DNA of 64,000 nt from Gammaproteobacteria bacterium (GTDB taxonomy: Bacteria; Pseudomonadota; Gammaproteobacteria; Natronospirales; REEB76): contig DASVOS010000006.1 in assembly GCA_036383255.1 (NCBI GenBank), forward strand, positions 29,909 through 93,908, given 5' to 3'. A program made the translations under genes and the position numbers. Of the stretch, positions 46,281 through 53,900 are shown piece by piece. Numbering within the stretch: position 1 is the first letter of the stretch; every line of letters starts with the position of its first letter. The notes under the pieces are model-generated. The model made no database searches, was not told the origin of the DNA, and was given only the letters and a program-made list of their open reading frames with translations.

Positions 46281-47873
46281 ATGACTCCTACTGATTCATT
46301 CGACTACGTTGTAGTCGGTGGAGGCTCTGCTGGCTGTGTTTTGGCCGCCAGACTCTCCGAAGACCCGGCCGTGAGCGTCTGCCTGCTGGAAGCGGGCGGG
46401 GCGGGGACCGGCTGGGGCGTGAAGATCCCCCTCGGCATCATGTTCACGGTGCCCGCGCCCTTCATCAACTGGTGCTTCAAGACGGTGCCGCAGCCGGGCC
46501 TGAATGGCCGCCGCGGCTATCAGCCCCGCGGCCGGGTGCTGGGCGGCTCCAGCGCCATCAACGCCATGATCTACACCCGCGGCCACGCCTCGGATTACGA
46601 CGCCTGGGGCGTGCCGGGCTGGTCTTATAAGGAAGTGCTGCCTTACTTCAGGCGCTCGGAAGGCAACGCGCGCATCCACGATGCCTACCATGGCGACTCC
46701 GGCCCCCTGCCGGTGAACGATCTCTACACCGACAACCCCATGGACAAGGTGTTCCTGGAGGCGGCGCGGCAGGCGGGGCATGTGGAGAACCCGGACTTCA
46801 ACGGCGCCACCCAGGAAGGGGTGGGGCTCTACCAGGTCACGCAGCAGAACGGGGAGCGCTGGAGCGTGGCCCGGACCTACCTGCATCCGGTGATGTCGCG
46901 GCCCAACCTCACGGTGCTTAACCACGCCCACGCGCGGCGCGTGCTCTTCACGGGCAAGCGCGCCACCGGCGTGGAATACCAGCGCCGCGGCAAGCGGGAA
47001 TCCCTGCAGGCGCGGCGCGAGGTGATCCTCTCAGCTGGTGCGTTCCAGTCCCCGCAGTTGCTCCTGCTCTCCGGCATCGGCGACTCGAAGCAGTTGCAGG
47101 AATTCGGCCTCCCGGTGGTGCAGCACCTGCCAGAGGTGGGGGAGAACCTGCAGGATCACCTGGATTTCACCCTCATCCACCGCTCCAGCAGCCTGGACCT
47201 CCTGGGCGGCTCGCCCCGCGGGGTGCTGAAGCTCATCCGGCAGGTCTTCCGCTTCAGGCGCGAGCGGCGCGGCATGCTCACCACCAACGTGGCGGAGGCG
47301 GGCGGCTTCCTGAAGTCCGATCCCAAGCTCCCGGCGCCGGATATCCAGCTGCATTTCTGCACCGCCGTCGTGCACAACCACGGCCGCACCCTGGCGCACC
47401 TGCTCCACGGCTATTCGCTGCACGCCTGCGTGCTGCGCCCCAAGAGCCGCGGCCGGGTCACGCTCGCGAGCGCGGACCCGCTGGCCGCGCCGCTCATCGA
47501 TCCGAAGTTCCTGAGCGCGCCGCAAGACATGGCCGTGCTGGTGAAGGGCTTCAAGCTGGCGCGCGCCATCCTCGGGGCGCCCGCCTTCGCACCCTACCGC
47601 AAGGGCGAGCTCTTCACCGCCAAGGTGCAGACGGATGCCGAGATCGAAGCCGCCATCCGCGTCCGCGCGGACACCATCTATCACCCCGCCGGCACCTGCC
47701 GCATGGGCACGGATACCGGCGCCGTGGTGGACCCGGAGCTGAGGGTGAACGGCGTGCAGAACCTTCGCGTGGTGGACGCCTCCATCATGCCGGTGCTCAT
47801 CGCCGGCAACACCAATGCACCCACGGTCATGATCGCCGAGAAAGCCGCGGACTTCATCCGCAAGGCATCCTGA
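46281..47873 (+). CDS. GMC-family FAD oxidoreductase
   Basis: 530 residues. FAD-binding GxGxxG (VVVGGGSAGCVLAARL), GMC signatures RGRVLGGSSAINAMIYTRGH and GAFQSPQLLLLSGIG, and the C-terminal pair YHPAGTCRMG (catalytic His) and NTNAPTVMIAEKA. Close to choline/alcohol dehydrogenases; oxidises an alcohol with FAD. Choline itself is not assured because no bet genes are adjacent. The first ~95 bases use AT-richer codons than the rest, perhaps because the neighbouring island brought in this end. Confidence 0.9.
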   Translation: MTPTDSFDYVVVGGGSAGCVLAARLSEDPAVSVCLLEAGGAGTGWGVKIPLGIMFTVPAPFINWCFKTVPQPGLNGRRGYQPRGRVLGGSSAINAMIYTRGHASDYDAWGVPGWSYKEVLPYFRRSEGNARIHDAYHGDSGPLPVNDLYTDNPMDKVFLEAARQAGHVENPDFNGATQEGVGLYQVTQQNGERWSVARTYLHPVMSRPNLTVLNHAHARRVLFTGKRATGVEYQRRGKRESLQARREVILSAGAFQSPQLLLLSGIGDSKQLQEFGLPVVQHLPEVGENLQDHLDFTLIHRSSSLDLLGGSPRGVLKLIRQVFRFRRERRGMLTTNVAEAGGFLKSDPKLPAPDIQLHFCTAVVHNHGRTLAHLLHGYSLHACVLRPKSRGRVTLASADPLAAPLIDPKFLSAPQDMAVLVKGFKLARAILGAPAFAPYRKGELFTAKVQTDAEIEAAIRVRADTIYHPAGTCRMGTDTGAVVDPELRVNGVQNLRVVDASIMPVLIAGNTNAPTVMIAEKAADFIRKAS

Positions 47874-48027
47874 CCATTTGAATTTGTGTCGTGCCGTGTG
47901 AATTCCGGCCCAAATCCCGCATCTTGGTCCTGGAAACAGGCCTTCCCGCCGCGGTAGCGGCAGAGGGTCTATCCCGGTACGCTAGTGGCTGTCTTATATA
48001 GCCTTCCTGGGACTTAAGGGGTCTTAC

Positions 48028-50184
48028 ATGCAGGGACGTATCTCCCGCCGCGCCGCGGCGTTCGCCGTCGCAGGCTTAGTGCTCGCCGTCGCGCCCAGCT
48101 GGGCCGCGGACGATGTCTGGGTCGTCGCCGGCCAGCCGTCGGGCGGCCAGGTGTTCAAGGTGGTGGTGGACCCCACGGATCCCGACACGCTCTACGCCAT
48201 GGCCAACCCCGGCGTGTTCAAGAGTACCGATGGCGGCGCCCACTGGAGCCTCACCTTCTCCATGAACGACGCAGACGGCATAGACCTCGCGGTCGATTCC
48301 GTCCAGCCGGCGAACGTGTACGTGGCAGGCCATGACAGCGGCCTCTGGAAATCCGATGACGGCGGCGAATCCTGGAGCCACCTTGGCGGCATCACCAAGG
48401 CTCACGTGGTGGCTGTGGACCCGGTGAACGAGGGCGTGGTCTATACCATCGCCAACGATGACTTCGTCAACGGTTGCAATGTCTACAAGAGCGTGGACGG
48501 CGGCGAGAGCTGGAATCTGATCGACACCGGCATGAGCGGCCTAACCGGCAATGCGAAGGCTTGGTGCACCCGGATCGCCATAGACCCGGCGGACCCGCAG
48601 GTGCTGTATCTCTCCAGCCAGGTCGGGGATTACGACGGCTCCATTGGGGCACGGGACGGTGATGCCCTGTCCGGCCTCTACTCGAGCACGGACGGCGGCG
48701 CCCACTGGACGCAGCACCTTCCCACGCTCGCGTTCGCTGATGTGGTCGTTGACCCAAGCGATGACCAGAACGTCTATGCCGGCAGCTACGTCTCCAACGA
48801 CGCCGGAGCCACATGGGCACCCATCAACACACCCGCCGCCAATTTCACGGTCATCGCGGTCGATCCCAGCGATTCCCAGGTCATCTTGGGCGTAGAAGAC
48901 GCCACCATCACCGGCGTGCTCTGGATGAGCAGGGATCAAGGTGCACACTGGGACCCCGTCGCCATGCCCCATGGCAACGCGGTCTACAACCTGGCTTACG
49001 ATCCGGTCACACCGGCCACGGTCTACGCTTCTTCCCAGGCCTTCGGCGTGTACAAGAGCACGGACGGAGGCTCGACCTGGGCGGAATCCACGGAGGGGCT
49101 CGCCGGTGTCTATGCGTTCAACGTACTGATGGATAGCACCGGCGACATCTACCTGGGTTCGATCGGCACCGGCATCTTCAAGAGCACCGATGGCGGCGCG
49201 ACCTGGGCCATGAAGGACGATGGCCTGGATATCGGCATCGGCAGCTCAGGGATCACGACCCGTTCCCTCGTCGAGGCAGCGACACCGGGCACGCTGTATA
49301 TGACCAATCAGAGCCATCTCTACAAGACCACCAATGGCGGCGATACCTGGTCGCGTATCACCAGCCGCAGCGATGGATCGATCGACATCGTGGCCACGGA
49401 TCCGGAGCGGGCAGATACGGTCTATGCGGGGACCGGCGGCGGCCACGTCCTGAAGTCCACCGACGGGGGAGCCCACTGGACCCAGTCGGTGAGTGGCCTG
49501 CCCGCTGACGGCGTCTGGTCACTGGCGGTGGACCCGACGGACAGCGACGTGCTGTACATCGGCGGCTTCCAAAGCAGCCTGTCCAAGAGTACCGATGGCG
49601 GCAAGACATGGTCTCTCTCGGACACCGGCCTGGCGGGCTCGGAGGGCGTGTGGTGTGTCGCCGTGGATCCCAAGGATGGGGACAACGTGTACGCCTGCGC
49701 GGGCAACCACGGCGTGTACAAGAGCACGGACGGCGGCAAGAAGTGGGCCAAGGCCGGCGACGTACCCGATTACGCGTTCAGTATCCTCGAGGTCGATCCG
49801 CACGACCCGGTAGTGATCTACGCCGCCCTCCCGGGTTTCGCGGTATACGTCTCCACGGACTCCGGCGCCCACTGGACAAAGCTCGTCGACCCGTCCGGGT
49901 CCGCAGCCACTGCCAGCCGGACCGAAGCCATGGCGGCTTCAGGGTCGTCGCACACCGTCAGCGCTTCGTCTGGGAGCCAGTACGTGAAGATATCGGCCTT
50001 CGCCGTGGACCCGCGGTCGGAGAAGGTCTATGGCGCGGCCAGCGACCATCAGGTCTATGTCTACAGCAACTCGCATCTCCCCAGCGGCTCCGGCAGTTCC
50101 GGTTCCGGCGGTGGCGGCGGGGGATTCCCGCTGCTGGCGAGTCTTGCGTTGCTGGGTGTAGGGTTCCTGCGCCGCCGGAGCTGA
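48028..50184 (+). CDS. Asp-box beta-propeller protein with GlyGly-CTERM tail
   Basis: 718 residues. Signal peptide (ends PSWA). Thirteen visible BNR/Asp-box motifs (S-x-D-G-G-x-x-W), spaced as in sortilin/VPS10 or xyloglucanase-type two-propeller proteins. The end GSGGGGGGFPLLASLALLGVGFLRRRS is a GlyGly-CTERM: Gly-rich stretch, membrane helix, Arg cluster, the sorting signal cut by rhombosortase and linked to type II secretion. No rhombosortase gene is in this window. Probably displayed on or released from the surface; ligand unknown. Confidence 0.87.
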   Translation: MQGRISRRAAAFAVAGLVLAVAPSWAADDVWVVAGQPSGGQVFKVVVDPTDPDTLYAMANPGVFKSTDGGAHWSLTFSMNDADGIDLAVDSVQPANVYVAGHDSGLWKSDDGGESWSHLGGITKAHVVAVDPVNEGVVYTIANDDFVNGCNVYKSVDGGESWNLIDTGMSGLTGNAKAWCTRIAIDPADPQVLYLSSQVGDYDGSIGARDGDALSGLYSSTDGGAHWTQHLPTLAFADVVVDPSDDQNVYAGSYVSNDAGATWAPINTPAANFTVIAVDPSDSQVILGVEDATITGVLWMSRDQGAHWDPVAMPHGNAVYNLAYDPVTPATVYASSQAFGVYKSTDGGSTWAESTEGLAGVYAFNVLMDSTGDIYLGSIGTGIFKSTDGGATWAMKDDGLDIGIGSSGITTRSLVEAATPGTLYMTNQSHLYKTTNGGDTWSRITSRSDGSIDIVATDPERADTVYAGTGGGHVLKSTDGGAHWTQSVSGLPADGVWSLAVDPTDSDVLYIGGFQSSLSKSTDGGKTWSLSDTGLAGSEGVWCVAVDPKDGDNVYACAGNHGVYKSTDGGKKWAKAGDVPDYAFSILEVDPHDPVVIYAALPGFAVYVSTDSGAHWTKLVDPSGSAATASRTEAMAASGSSHTVSASSGSQYVKISAFAVDPRSEKVYGAASDHQVYVYSNSHLPSGSGSSGSGGGGGGFPLLASLALLGVGFLRRRS

Positions 50185-50204
50185 GCCCGGCTAGGCCGAA
50201 ACAC

Positions 50205-50230
50205 GAAGGCCGCTCTCTTGAGCGGCCTTC
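50205..50230 (+). terminator. Intrinsic terminator
   Basis: GAAGGCCGCTC-TCTT-GAGCGGCCTTC, a perfect 11-bp stem, then TCTTT. Ends the propeller gene. Confidence 0.85.
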
Positions 50231-50238
50231 TCTTTGGG

Positions 50239-50310
50239 TCAGGCGTTCGCAGCCTCAAGTCGCCGAGTGGCGCAGGATCACGTTCACCGCGCCGAGTTGC
50301 CGCGAGCCCG
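50239..50310 (-). pseudogene. 3' remnant of a small membrane-protein gene
   Basis: On the - strand the sequence parallels the last ~22 codons of the 68-residue gene at 51674 (LGAVNVILRH versus LGVVSVVLRY, then the same GCCTGA end), but one base is missing and an early TGA interrupts it. The rest of the gap up to the MFS start at 50489 shows no other coding signal. Confidence 0.45.
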
Positions 50311-50488
50311 ATGCCCCACCGGTCACCCGCGCCTGCTGTCCCAGCTTGTCACCATAAGAACATGTGTCAGGTGGATCCAGGAAGCCGCATCGCGGCTGCC
50401 GCGGTAGCATGTCAGTCAGCGCCATGATCATCGTGTCCTCTGCAAGCAGCCCGTCGTGCCCGCCTACCTGTAAGGGACGGCATGCTCC

Positions 50489-51640
50489 ATGAGCCGCCGA
50501 TGGGCCGCCGTCGCAGTGGTATATGGCGCGGGCCTGCTGCAGGGCGCAGCCTTCGTGCTGGTCCCCGCCCTCGGCGCGGTGTTGGAGGCGCCGCCTTACG
50601 GCTTGTCCTCCGGTGCATACGGCGCACTGTTCCTGCCGCAGATGGTGGGCGCGATCCTGAGCGGCTTGCTTGCCGGCAACCTGCGCCGGCGTTGGGGCGC
50701 GAGGGGCAGCTTCCGCCTGGGGCTCGGCTGCAACGTGCTGGCCGCGGCCCTGCTCGCCGCGAGTGTGCTGTTCGCCGGCCGGGATACCGCCTATGCGCTG
50801 CTGCTCCTGGAGACTGCTCTGCTGGGGCTGGGTTTCGGTCTCACCCTGGCGGTGATCAACGATCTCGCGACGCAACTCTTCCCGCGCGCCACCGTCGCCG
50901 CGGTGACGGTGCTGAACGCCGTCATCGGCGGCGCGACCGCGTTCTCGCCGCTGGTGCTGCGCGGTCTCGCCAGCGTGGACTTGTGGTGGGCGTGGCCGGT
51001 CACCTTGAGCGTCCTGTTCCTTGGCGCCGCACTGGCTTCGATGGTCCTGTCCGGCGAGACGCAGACGACCGCCGATGAGTCCGGCTGGCGCTGGCGCCCG
51101 CTGCTGCCGTTCGCCGCGGCAGTCCTGCTCTATGCCGCCGTCGAGGGCACGTTCGGCAGTTGGGCGGCCCTCTATCTCGGTCTGCACGGCGGGTCCGTGG
51201 GTGAAGGGGCATTCGCGCTAACCGCTTTCTGGTCCGCCATGACGGTCCTGCGGCTGGGCTTGAGTGCGGTGCGCGGACACACGCGCATCTTCTACCTCGC
51301 CTCGCCGGTAGCCATGGCTGCCTGCCTGACGGCCATCGCCTTGGCGGCTGCGCCCCATATGTTGGTGGCACTGTTCGCCGCGGCGGGCGCCGCCTGCGGC
51401 ATCTTCTATCCTTTCAGCATGTCCTTCGCGTTCGCCACGTTTCCACGCTCGGCCACCCGGGTGGCCGGCTTGCTGGTGGCGGCACTGATGGTGGGCGAGG
51501 GCCTGGGCTCCTATCTGCCGGGGTTCCTGCAACATTGGCTGCCGATGGATGCGGTCTTCGGGGTCTCCGTGCTGTGGTGCCTGCCCCTGTTCGTGCTGGC
51601 GCTGCTGATCACAGGGAAGAAGAGGGTGGTCAGCGGGTGA
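50489..51640 (+). CDS. MFS transporter
   Basis: 383 residues, about twelve membrane helices. Features: AAVAVVYGAGLLQGAAFVLVPALG in helix 1, GLLAGNLRRRWGARGSFRLGL as the loop 2-3 motif, and an internal repeat. Fits the fucose permease/YbjJ-like group; exported or imported compound unknown. It is bracketed by a decayed copy (50239) and an intact copy (51674) of the same small membrane-protein gene. Confidence 0.87.
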   Translation: MSRRWAAVAVVYGAGLLQGAAFVLVPALGAVLEAPPYGLSSGAYGALFLPQMVGAILSGLLAGNLRRRWGARGSFRLGLGCNVLAAALLAASVLFAGRDTAYALLLLETALLGLGFGLTLAVINDLATQLFPRATVAAVTVLNAVIGGATAFSPLVLRGLASVDLWWAWPVTLSVLFLGAALASMVLSGETQTTADESGWRWRPLLPFAAAVLLYAAVEGTFGSWAALYLGLHGGSVGEGAFALTAFWSAMTVLRLGLSAVRGHTRIFYLASPVAMAACLTAIALAAAPHMLVALFAAAGAACGIFYPFSMSFAFATFPRSATRVAGLLVAALMVGEGLGSYLPGFLQHWLPMDAVFGVSVLWCLPLFVLALLITGKKRVVSG

Positions 51641-51673
51641 CGAGAGGCTTCGCGGGATGCAGATGAGCTGGAG

Positions 51674-51880
51674 TCAGGCGTTCGGCAGCCTGGCGTTGCC
51701 GAGATACCGCAGCACCACGCTCACGACGCCCAACGCGGCCAGGCCGAAGAGTGCCAGGAGCTGCCGGCCCGAGAGCGCGCCCAGGAAATAGAACACCACG
51801 AACCCCACCGTGCCGGCAGCGATGATGCCGAGCATGGCGAGAGCCCAGGTTTCAGGGGAGGGAGGGTTCGCCCGTGCCAT
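51674..51880 (-). CDS. Small two-helix membrane protein
   Basis: 68 residues. Two hydrophobic helices (ALAMLGIIAAGTVGFVVFYFLGAL and LLALFGLAALGVVSVVLRYLG) with a polar turn SGRQ. I do not recognise a family. A related 3' fragment lies at 50239 on the other side of the MFS gene. Single gene; a hairpin and a GGA-loop repeat lie immediately upstream. Confidence 0.68.
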   Translation of the reverse strand: MARANPPSPETWALAMLGIIAAGTVGFVVFYFLGALSGRQLLALFGLAALGVVSVVLRYLGNARLPNA

Positions 51881-51882
51881 TA

Positions 51883-51901
51883 GGCGGAATAGAATTCCGC
51901 C
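51883..51901. promoter_or_regulatory. Perfect hairpin GGCGGAAT-AGA-ATTCCGCC
   Basis: An 8-bp stem with a 3-base loop directly before the start codon of the - strand gene at 51880. Could be an operator or the 5' leader structure of that gene. Confidence 0.4.
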
Positions 51902-51906
51902 CGGGC

Positions 51907-51935
51907 GAACGACCGGACATGGATGTCCGGGCTGG
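51907..51935 (+). repeat. GGA-loop palindrome
   Basis: CCGGACA-TGGA-TGTCCGG (51913-51930) within the flanks GAACGAC and GCTGG that also frame the hairpin at 33608-33626. Reads ACATGGATGT across the loop, close to the CsrA-site consensus ACARGGAUGU. Confidence 0.78.
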
Positions 51936-52003
51936 AAGGCACACCAGGGACGGGTGATAGGTAAGCAGATGAAAAAGAAGAATATTGCATCGCGCAGTAG
52001 TTC

Positions 52004-52645
52004 TTACCGCGAGCGGAAACCTTGCAACAGGCTCTTGAGACTGAGATCCACCAGCTGGTCCGCCGGGATCATGGGCATACCTTCGACGTGGTCGGCCATG
52101 CATTCCACACGTCCCGTAATGATTAGGGACGTCAACCCGTGCACGTGGGACCAGATGGTGAAGCCGTCCAGCTCCAGGTGGCCCTGGCGCATGAAGCCGC
52201 TCTTCTGCATCTCTTCCAGCATGCCGGTGAGGGCGTGGAAGGCGCGGTTGCCTGCGTCCTTGATCTCGGGGAACTTGAAGCGCTTCGCCGGCAGCTCCTC
52301 GCCGGAGAACATGAGCTTGTAGAGAGCGGGGTTGTCGATGCCGAACTGCACGTAGGCCTGGCCCATCTGCAGGAACTTCTGCTCGGGATCAGCCACCTTG
52401 CCGATGGCGGCTTCCAGGCAGTCCTTGAGCTTGTCGAACCCGGAGATCGCTATCGCCACCAGCAACGCTTCCTTGTCGGTGAAGTGGGAGTAGAGGGCAG
52501 GGGCGCTCACGCCCACCCGCTTGGCGAGGTCGCGCAGAGAGAAGGACTCGCCGTCCTTCTCCATGAGCTTGAGTGCACCCACGACCAATGCGTTCCGCAG
52601 GTCGCCGTGGTGGTAGGCGTTCTTGATGAGGCGCATGGGACACAT
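52004..52645 (-). CDS. TetR/AcrR-family repressor of the RND operon
   Basis: 213 residues. Helix-turn-helix FSLRDLAKRVGVSAPALYSHFTDKEALL, then a helical ligand-binding half. Two starts compete: 52645 (AGAGG ribosome site) and 52636. Divergent from the RND efflux genes at 52782; the gap holds two palindromic operators of the form CTTRAC-N3-GTYAAG. The likely role is drug-inducible repression of the pump and of itself. Confidence 0.9.
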   Translation of the reverse strand: MCPMRLIKNAYHHGDLRNALVVGALKLMEKDGESFSLRDLAKRVGVSAPALYSHFTDKEALLVAIAISGFDKLKDCLEAAIGKVADPEQKFLQMGQAYVQFGIDNPALYKLMFSGEELPAKRFKFPEIKDAGNRAFHALTGMLEEMQKSGFMRQGHLELDGFTIWSHVHGLTSLIITGRVECMADHVEGMPMIPADQLVDLSLKSLLQGFRSR

Positions 52646-52708
52646 TATAGATAGGCCTCTTTGCGGCCCGGACGTCGCGCCGGGGCGGGCTCAAAAAATT
52701 GTCTCGTA

Positions 52709-52772
52709 AATCTTGACACCGTTAAGTTCATGAGAGCACACTCTACGCCCCCAACTTAACGCTGTCAAGATT
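52709..52772. promoter_or_regulatory. Twin operator and divergent promoter region
   Basis: Two 20-base arms (52709-52728 and 52753-52772) form a large inverted repeat with one mismatch. Each arm is itself a palindrome CTTGAC-ACC-GTTAAG / CTTAAC-GCT-GTCAAG. Each also contains TTGACA, pointing outward in the two directions; on the - strand it is 17 bases from TAGAGT. Repressor on these sites would cover both -35 boxes. Confidence 0.75.
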
Positions 52773-52781
52773 GAGGCACCC

Positions 52782-53900
52782 ATGGCCACCCGCATCCCCC
52801 CGCTGCCCCTGCTTTTCGCGCTTATCTCCACCTCCAGCCTGGTGGCCGCCTGCGGCCATGAGGCCAAGGGGGAGGTCCCGGCCAAGCCCGTGATCGCCGC
52901 GCGGCTCATGCCGACGGACACCACCGCCCGGGACAAGTACAGCGGCGACGTGCACGCCCGCTACGAGTCGGCCCTGGGGTTCCGGGTGCCGGGCAAGATC
53001 GTGGCGCGACAGGTGAACCTGGGGGACTCGGTGAAGGCCGGCCAGCTCCTGGCCAAGCTCGACGCGGCGGACGCCGCTCTCAACAAGGATGCAGCCGAGG
53101 CAGCCCTCACCGCCGCCAAGAGTGCCTACGAGACCGCCCAGCGGGACCTCGACCGCTACGCCTCCCTGGTGAAGAGCGGCGCCGTGAGCCGCTCCGCCTT
53201 CGAACACCAGCAGGACCTCTTCACCTCCGCCCAGGCCAGCTACCAACAGGCCCAGCGCGCTTACGATCTGCGCGGCAACCAGCTCGCCTACACCGAGCTG
53301 CGCGCGGACCACGACGGCGTGGTCACCTCCGTGGATGCGGAGGCAGGGCAGGTGGTGGCGGCGGGGCAGACGGTGATGAGCCTCGCCTGGTCCGCCGGCC
53401 GCGAGGTGTACATCGACGTGCCGGAGAACCGCATCGGCGAGTTCAGCGGCGCCAAGGACATCCGCGTGAGCCTCTGGGGCGTGGAGGGCAAGAGCTACGC
53501 GGGCACCGTGCGGGAGAAGTCCGCCTCCGCGGACCCGGCCACACGCACCTTCCTCATCAAGATCGCCCTCGCGGGCGCGGGCCCGGAAGTGAAGCTCGGC
53601 ATGACCGCCGCCGTGAACGTGGCGGACGCCGTTGACCCGGAAGAACTGTTGATCCCCCTGAGCGCGCTCTACCACAAGGACCAGTCCGCCGCCGTGTGGG
53701 TGGTGGACCCCAAGACTTCCCTGGCGGTGCTCAAGCCCGTGCAGGTGGGCCGCTACACGGACGAGGGCGTGATCATCGCCTCGGGCCTCGCTGCCGGCGA
53801 CACGGTGGTACTGAAGGGTGTGAACGAGCTCTATGAGAGCGAGCCCGTGAAGCCTGCCGCGCCCGCCGTCGAGACCCGCGTCGCGAGCGCACCGCTGTGA
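52782..53900 (+). CDS. RND efflux periplasmic adaptor (MFP) lipoprotein
   Basis: 372 residues. Lipoprotein signal (SLVAAC-GHE). Adaptor layout: barrel-sandwich/lipoyl half (ALGFRVPGKIVARQVNLGDSVKAGQLLAKLD), alpha-hairpin (~100-160), second lipoyl half (ELRADHDGVVTSVDAEAGQVVAAGQ), beta-barrel and membrane-proximal domain. It joins the inner-membrane pump to an outer-membrane channel. Its stop overlaps the GTG of the pump gene by four bases. Controlled by the divergent TetR gene. Confidence 0.92.
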   Translation: MATRIPPLPLLFALISTSSLVAACGHEAKGEVPAKPVIAARLMPTDTTARDKYSGDVHARYESALGFRVPGKIVARQVNLGDSVKAGQLLAKLDAADAALNKDAAEAALTAAKSAYETAQRDLDRYASLVKSGAVSRSAFEHQQDLFTSAQASYQQAQRAYDLRGNQLAYTELRADHDGVVTSVDAEAGQVVAAGQTVMSLAWSAGREVYIDVPENRIGEFSGAKDIRVSLWGVEGKSYAGTVREKSASADPATRTFLIKIALAGAGPEVKLGMTAAVNVADAVDPEELLIPLSALYHKDQSAAVWVVDPKTSLAVLKPVQVGRYTDEGVIIASGLAAGDTVVLKGVNELYESEPVKPAAPAVETRVASAPL

